This document shows positions 59,164 through 64,000 of a DNA stretch of 64,000 bases, piece after piece (the first letter of the stretch is position 1; each line of letters opens with the position of its first letter). Source of the DNA: CALNYS01 sp942490855 (GTDB lineage Bacteria; Planctomycetota; Phycisphaerae; Phycisphaerales; UBA1924); NCBI GenBank assembly GCA_942490855.1, contig CALNYS010000004.1, forward strand, positions 992,001-1,056,000, written 5' to 3'. Below the pieces are notes generated by a model. The model worked only from the letters and a program-made list of their open reading frames with translations, did no database searches and was not told the origin of the DNA. The position numbers and the translations under genes were made by a program.

Positions 59164-62100
59164 ATGAACACACCGCGGGACCAACACGAATCCCCGATAA
59201 CGCCTCGGGGACGCTCATCCCGGCGCTGCCGCCGGGCGGGCGGTGGGCGCCGCCTAGCGCTATACGCACTGCTGCTCGCGGCAGTTCCATTCTCAGCCGC
59301 CAGCGCCCAGTTGAGCCCGGTCTTCGTGGACGACGCGCCCGGCGCCGTCGAGGCGCTGCGCTCGGCCAAGGGGCACGCGTCCTCTGGCAACCTTGCGACC
59401 GCGGCGCGCGTCGTGCAGAGCCTGCTGACCTCCAACGCCGAGCGCCTCACGCCCTCCCCCGCCGACGAGCTGCTGATGGTCCCCGTGCGCGACCGCGCGC
59501 ACGCGCTGCTGCTCAGCGACGGCGCGCTGCTCGAGCAGTACCGGCGCACCGAATCGCCCGAGGCCCAGCGCCAGCTCGACGCGGGGCTGCTCGAACGCGT
59601 CGAGCGCGAACGCTTCCTGACGCCCGCGGGACGCGAGGCCGCCCTCCGCCTCGCGCAGCGGGACCTGGAGACGGCGCGGTTCGACGCCGCGCTCCGCCTG
59701 CTCGAAGCGGTCGATGCGCACCCGGACCACCGGGGGGCGCGCGACGGCGCGGCCGAGCTCGCCGCGGAGCTCGCCCGCTACCTGCCGTCGGCGCGCGCGC
59801 TGGCGGAGAAATGGGCGGTTGACCACGACGCGCCCGCCCGCGCTGCTGATCTCGTGGAGGGACCGGAGATCGTCGTCGCGCGGGGCGCGCACGACCCGGC
59901 GCCGGCGCTGGATATCGAGAGCGTCGTCTCCCGCCCGATCCGCTCGCGGCGTTTCGCGAGCCTCGACGGGGAGCCCAGCGGGATGCTCGGCGCGGGGCCC
60001 GTGCAGGCGCGTTCGCGCGGCGGCGGGCGCGTCCAGCTCGACCCTGCGCGCACGATCATCCCGGCTCTTGCCGGGGATATGCTCATCATCTGCGACGGCG
60101 CCGCGGTGCGCGGGCTCGACCGCTACACCCTCGAGCTGCGCTGGCGCGTTGATGGAACCGACGCCGGGCGGCGCGACCTCCCCGCGCGACCCCAGATGGG
60201 CGCGGGCCCGCTGACGGTCGGCGTCTGGGGGCGCACGGCCGTCGCCGCGACCGTCGAAACGCTCGTCCGGCGCAGCGTGGGGAACGGGCTCGTTCACGGC
60301 ATCGACGTGCGCACGGGCGAGCGTCTCTGGTCGGTCGATATCAGCGCGCTGCACCCCGACCTCAGCGGCGCCCTGCCCACCGGGGCGGTCACGGCGCACG
60401 ACGGGCTCGCGCTGGTCGTCGCGTCGCGGCGCGTGCGCGAGCAGCGCCTCGACGGGACCGTCCTCGTCGCCCTCCGTCTCGACGACGGCTCGCTCGCGTG
60501 GAAACGCTCCGTCGCCAGCGCCGGGTCGCTCCCGCAGGCGCAGCAGACCGGCGCGGGCGCGATGCCCGTGATCGAGGACGGGGTGGTGTACTACGCCGAG
60601 CCGCTGGGCACGACCTCCGCGATCGAGCTCGCGACCGGGCGCTTCCTGTGGGCGCGGCGCTCGCACACCGTTGACCACGCGACGCCCCCCGCGCAGCTGC
60701 TCTGGGCGACGCGCCCGCTCGTGCGCGACGGGGTGGTGTACCTCATCGAGCCCGACGGCACGAGGCTGCTCGCGGTGGACGCGCGCACCGGCGAGGTCCT
60801 CAGCGTGCGGGACGAGAACGACTTCGCCGGCGCCGGGGTGCTGCTGGGCGTGGGCGACCTGCTCGTGACCGCGAGCGTGGAAGAGCTCTACGCGCTGCCC
60901 TTTGCCAGCTTCGCCGACGCGAGCGTCGAGCCCGTGCTCGTCTTTTCAACCCCCGGCGGCTGGTTCGAGGGGCGCCCCGTCGCGTCGGGCGACGCCGTTC
61001 TGGCGCCTACCGGCGGCGGGTTCTCGCTGATTGATCCCACGGCCCCGGGCGAGATCGCCGGGCGGATCGAGTTCGGCAACACCGGCAACGTGCTCGTGTC
61101 GGGCGAGCAGCTCGCGGCGCTCGAGGGCGCCAGCGTCAGCTCCTATCTCGTGTGGGAAGCGGCCCGGGACGCGCTGCGCGGGCGCATGGCGAGCGCGCCG
61201 TCGGACGCCGCGCCAGCCGTGACGCTCGCGGAGCTGGCGCACCGGGCGGATCATCACGAGGCGATCGTCCCCGCGATCGATTCGGCCCTCACGGCGCTGC
61301 GCCGCGACCCGCGCTCGGCGCGCGCCGACGCCGCGCGCACCCGCCTCTTCGGCGCGATCGACTCGATGATCGAGCCCTCCATCGGCGCCGGCGCGACGAC
61401 CCCCGACGACGACACGCTCGCGCAGCTCATCGCCCGGCTCGGTCAGGCGGCGTCGTCGCCGGAAGAATCCGCGCTGCACCAGCTGCGGGCGGGGTCGTTC
61501 GCGGAGGCGACGCGCCGCCCGGCCGACGCCGTCGCGGCTTACCAGCGCGTGCTCGACGACGCGGCGCTGCGGCGCTCGATGGTGGTGCTCTCTTCTCGCA
61601 CCGTCGAGGCGCGGGGCGAGTGCACGCGCCGCCTGCGCCGCCTGGTCGAGATCGAGGGCGCCGAGCTGTACGCGGTCTTCGAGGTCGAGGCCCGCGCCGC
61701 GCTCGAGCGCGCGCGCGGCACGGGCGACCCGGACCGGCTCGCGGAGATCGCGCGTCGCTACCCCGTGGCGATCGCCGCGCTCGAGGCGTGGATCGGCGCG
61801 TCCGACGCCGCGTTGGCCCGCGGCAAGCTGCGTGGGTCGATCGGGTACCTCGAAGAAGCCCTCGCGGCCGCCGACGGCGTGCCCGGGGCCACCGAGACGA
61901 TCGTTGGCGAGATCGTCGGGCGTCTCGCGACGCGCCTGGTCGAGGGCGGGCGCGCCGCGGCCGCGAGCGCGGTGCTCGCCCGCGCCGCGCAGACCCGCCC
62001 GGGGCTGGTCCTGACGGACCACGGCGCGCTCGTCGACCTCATCGCGCTCCAGGAGCAGATCGCCCTGACCCGCACCAAGCTCCCGCGCCGCCCGCGTCTG

Positions 62101-63366
62101 GGCGAGATCGCCGTGAGCGACGCGGTGTCGGTGGTGCCCGACCGCCTCGCGCTCCGCCCGCTCTTTTCCTCGCTCGACAGCGACCACTCGATGGCCCTGC
62201 TCGCGGGCGACGACGTGGTCGAGGCGTGGGAGTTCGACCCCGACGGCGGGCTGCGCCGGCGATGGAGCTCCCCGCTCGACCCGGCGATGTCGCTGCTGCG
62301 CCTCGACAGCCTCGGCGCGGTCGTCAGCCTCGGCTACGACGACCGCCGTCGTCTCGCGCGCCTGAACGGGCGCACGGGCGAGACGGTCTGGGAAACGCCC
62401 CCCTTTATGTCTGTCTTCCCCGAGGGCACCGCGCCCGGCGCGGGCGAGACGGTGCCGCTGCCCGCGGGGTCGGTGCGCCCGCGCAGCGAGATCCTCGTGG
62501 CGATGCGCGACGACTCGGCGGCCCTCGTCGAGCGATCCGGGCGCGTCGCGGGGTACGACATCGCCGAGGGGCGCCTGCTGTGGGCCCGCGACATCGGGAT
62601 CGCGCAGGTGTTCGACGCGGCCGAGTCGGGCGGGCTGCTGGTGGCGGTGGGCGCCCGGCGGCGCATGGACCCCGGCTCGCGTCTGAACTTCGCGCCCGAG
62701 GGCGTGGTGGTGGACATCAACTCCGGGCGTGAGATCGCCCGCCTGAGCCTGGATGAGGCCCGCCCGCGATGGGTCCGCGCCACGCGCGACGGCGTGGCGG
62801 TGGTCGGTTCCGACCGCGGCATCTTCGGGTTCGACCTCGCGACCGGCGAGCTGCTCTGGCAGACCGACGACGCCTCGGCCCGGCGCACGATCGAGGCGTG
62901 GCAGTTCCCGGGGCGATTGATCGTCCTCGACGGGGGCGGCGCGCTGTGGCAGGTGGAGATCGAGAGCGGGGAGCTCACCCGCACCGCCCTCGAGACGCGC
63001 AACCGTCTCGACGGCGACGTGACGACGATCGAGGCGGTTCCGGCCGGCGACTCGGCGGTCCTCGCCCTGCCGCGCGGGATCACGATCTACGACCGGCGCG
63101 GCGCGCTCGTGGGGGTGGACCACCGCGAGGCGCTCACGACGCTCGGGCCCCTCGCGTTCGGCGAGCACTGCGCGGTCACCCTCGAGCAGCGCGGCTTCGA
63201 GCCGAGGCTCTACGAGGCGCGGGTGATCGAGCTGACGTCCGGGCGCCTGCTCCAGAGCAAGCTGCTCGAGCTGCCGGCCCGCCCGCATTCGGTGGATCTG
63301 ATCGACGGGCGGGTGATTATCGGCGCGGGCGGGGGCGTCGTCGTCCTCGACGCCACGGGCGAGTAG
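59164..63366 (+). CDS. Giant secreted PQQ-like beta-propeller protein
   Basis: 1400 residues from ATG 59164 (GTG 59155 possible). A long basic N-region and hydrophobic core (RRLALYALLLAAVPFSAASA) form a signal peptide. Then a helical TPR-like part (residues about 35-220), a first PQQ/BamB-like propeller (GDMLIICDGAAVRGLDRYTL, VHGIDVRTGERLWSVDIS, TRLLAVDARTGEVLSVRDEN), a helical middle (about 680-960) and a second propeller (LARLNGRTGETVWETP, AGYDIAEGRLLWARDIGIAQ, FGFDLATGELLWQT). No catalytic site. Probably a periplasmic scaffold or sensor. Confidence 0.82.
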   Translation: MNTPRDQHESPITPRGRSSRRCRRAGGGRRLALYALLLAAVPFSAASAQLSPVFVDDAPGAVEALRSAKGHASSGNLATAARVVQSLLTSNAERLTPSPADELLMVPVRDRAHALLLSDGALLEQYRRTESPEAQRQLDAGLLERVERERFLTPAGREAALRLAQRDLETARFDAALRLLEAVDAHPDHRGARDGAAELAAELARYLPSARALAEKWAVDHDAPARAADLVEGPEIVVARGAHDPAPALDIESVVSRPIRSRRFASLDGEPSGMLGAGPVQARSRGGGRVQLDPARTIIPALAGDMLIICDGAAVRGLDRYTLELRWRVDGTDAGRRDLPARPQMGAGPLTVGVWGRTAVAATVETLVRRSVGNGLVHGIDVRTGERLWSVDISALHPDLSGALPTGAVTAHDGLALVVASRRVREQRLDGTVLVALRLDDGSLAWKRSVASAGSLPQAQQTGAGAMPVIEDGVVYYAEPLGTTSAIELATGRFLWARRSHTVDHATPPAQLLWATRPLVRDGVVYLIEPDGTRLLAVDARTGEVLSVRDENDFAGAGVLLGVGDLLVTASVEELYALPFASFADASVEPVLVFSTPGGWFEGRPVASGDAVLAPTGGGFSLIDPTAPGEIAGRIEFGNTGNVLVSGEQLAALEGASVSSYLVWEAARDALRGRMASAPSDAAPAVTLAELAHRADHHEAIVPAIDSALTALRRDPRSARADAARTRLFGAIDSMIEPSIGAGATTPDDDTLAQLIARLGQAASSPEESALHQLRAGSFAEATRRPADAVAAYQRVLDDAALRRSMVVLSSRTVEARGECTRRLRRLVEIEGAELYAVFEVEARAALERARGTGDPDRLAEIARRYPVAIAALEAWIGASDAALARGKLRGSIGYLEEALAAADGVPGATETIVGEIVGRLATRLVEGGRAAAASAVLARAAQTRPGLVLTDHGALVDLIALQEQIALTRTKLPRRPRLGEIAVSDAVSVVPDRLALRPLFSSLDSDHSMALLAGDDVVEAWEFDPDGGLRRRWSSPLDPAMSLLRLDSLGAVVSLGYDDRRRLARLNGRTGETVWETPPFMSVFPEGTAPGAGETVPLPAGSVRPRSEILVAMRDDSAALVERSGRVAGYDIAEGRLLWARDIGIAQVFDAAESGGLLVAVGARRRMDPGSRLNFAPEGVVVDINSGREIARLSLDEARPRWVRATRDGVAVVGSDRGIFGFDLATGELLWQTDDASARRTIEAWQFPGRLIVLDGGGALWQVEIESGELTRTALETRNRLDGDVTTIEAVPAGDSAVLALPRGITIYDRRGALVGVDHREALTTLGPLAFGEHCAVTLEQRGFEPRLYEARVIELTSGRLLQSKLLELPARPHSVDLIDGRVIIGAGGGVVVLDATGE

Positions 63367-63396
63367 CCCGTCCCCCGCGAGCGGTACACTCACACC

Positions 63397-63786
63397 GTGG
63401 ACGAACCCAACGAAGCAACCCGGAGCGAGGACCGCGCGGCGGCGGCGGTGATCGACCGCCTGCGCCGCACCCGCGCCCGGCGCGACGTCGGGGTGCGTCT
63501 GGACGCGGTGCTCGCGTTCCAAGATGAGGCGATCAAGAAACTCCGCCGTCGTCTCGGCAGCGCCGGCGCGGCGTGGAGCGCGTGCTGCCCGGCGGACCTC
63601 GCGGAGCGGACGTGCCCCTCGGGGCTCAAGGCCGGCGTGCTGCGGGTGGGCGTGAACGACGCGTCAACGCGCTACCGCGTGGACCGCTGGCTCCGCTCGG
63701 GCGGGCTGGACGAGCTCCAGCGGGCGTCGGCCGCGCCGCTGCGCCGCGTGTGGCTCGAGATCCGCCAGGACGGCACACAGGCATAA
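63397..63786 (+). CDS. DciA-like protein (DUF721)
   Basis: 129 residues from GTG 63397. DUF721 fold: VGVRLDAVLAFQDEAIKKLR is unusually long before the core, then AWSACCPADLAERTCPSGLK, GVLRVGVNDASTRYRVDRWL and LRRVWLEI with the alpha-beta KH-like ending. DciA loads or supports the replicative helicase in bacteria lacking DnaC. A pair of cysteines in ACCPADL is not typical. Twelve bases separate its stop from the next gene. Confidence 0.8.
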   Translation: MDEPNEATRSEDRAAAAVIDRLRRTRARRDVGVRLDAVLAFQDEAIKKLRRRLGSAGAAWSACCPADLAERTCPSGLKAGVLRVGVNDASTRYRVDRWLRSGGLDELQRASAAPLRRVWLEIRQDGTQA

Positions 63787-63798
63787 AAGGGAGCGAGA

Positions 63799-64000
63799 CA
63801 TGGGGTGCTGCGGCGGACCGCAACAGTGCGAGAACTTCGATTCGGACCATGAGGGCCTCAGCGAGGCGGATCTCGCCCGTTTCGGCGGGGACGAGGCCGT
63901 GTGCCGGAACTGCGGCGAGGACATCTACGCGGACGCCCCGATGTGCCCCCGCTGCGGCGAGGCGGTGCTCGCTGGCGACCCCGAGGGCGGCTTCACCAAG
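63799..64000 (+). CDS. Small zinc-ribbon protein, 3' end beyond the window
   Basis: Starts at ATG 63799 with GGGAGCGAG upstream: MGCCGGPQQCENFDSDHEGL, then VCRNCGEDIYADAPMCPRCG. Two CxxC pairs (VCRNC, MCPRC) form a zinc ribbon. Likely co-transcribed with the DciA-like gene. Only 67 residues are inside the window. Confidence 0.75.

Overview
The window is GC-rich bacterial DNA that looks like a planctomycete of the Phycisphaerae/Phycisphaerales type. Three signs point there: several secreted proteins end in a PAP-type sorting tail (the local form of PEP-CTERM: Pro-Ala-Pro-Gly, a small hydrophobic helix, then Arg-rich end), three proteins end in a GC-type dockerin-like repeat (paired DLAVLLAAWG units), and menaquinone synthesis uses MqnA (futalosine route). 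The lineage call is inference from gene content. Genes are densely packed with many 4-base ATGA/GTGA stop-start overlaps.

Layout. 1-3.7 kb: aldo/keto reductase (cut by the window edge), mutS with a single-base frameshift, tRNA-Ala(CGC). 3.7-6.4 kb: zinc/manganese-type ABC uptake operon (lipoprotein, ATPase with a His-rich tail, permease, small protein). 6.6-12.2 kb: four PAP-CTERM proteins (two are tandem paralogues), malate dehydrogenase and a GC-dockerin protein. 12.3-16.2 kb: polyamine block, a deoxyhypusine-synthase-like gene divergent from arginine decarboxylase and agmatinase. 16.2-20.3 kb: a 1333-residue GC-dockerin protein. 20.4-26.1 kb: Cys-rich secreted protein, membrane-fusion adaptor, ABC ATPase, two FtsX-like permeases and a Cys-containing lipoprotein in one operon.

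26.2-36.4 kb is an integrative element of about 10.1 kb inserted in the 3' part of tRNA-Gly(TCC) and bounded by a perfect 78-bp direct repeat. It carries a Y-family polymerase, a SRAP (YedK/HMCES-type) protein, an IS3-like relic, a Type II restriction-modification system with its own C (controller) protein and matching operators, the C-terminal relic of a different DNA methyltransferase, an excisionase-like HTH protein, a CHC2/TOPRIM/RecA-like replication protein and a tyrosine integrase. The attachment repeat lies inside the integrase reading frame: the integrated form stops in the tRNA gene, whereas the circular form would read through into the other end of the element and gain 65 residues.

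36.4-43.1 kb: Tat-exported epimerase, nucleotide-transporter-like MFS protein, beta-propeller protein, pseudopilin-like protein plus GC-dockerin protein, LexA. 43.1-50.0 kb: DprA, Cu/Zn-type permease, tandem hypothetical membrane proteins (one with an in-frame TGA), glutamate-type dehydrogenase. 50.2-57.4 kb: K+ uptake pair (TrkA/TrkH-like), multi-HTH protein, MqnA, a NeuD-like acyltransferase, PEGA lipoprotein with LptB, DUF4870 protein. 57.5-64 kb: PdxA, DUF5658 protein, a 1400-residue PQQ-propeller protein, DciA-like protein and a zinc-ribbon protein cut by the window end. Chromosomal genes are mostly housekeeping and surface functions. The clear accessory segments are the tRNA-Gly element and, less clearly, 46.2-48.6 kb.
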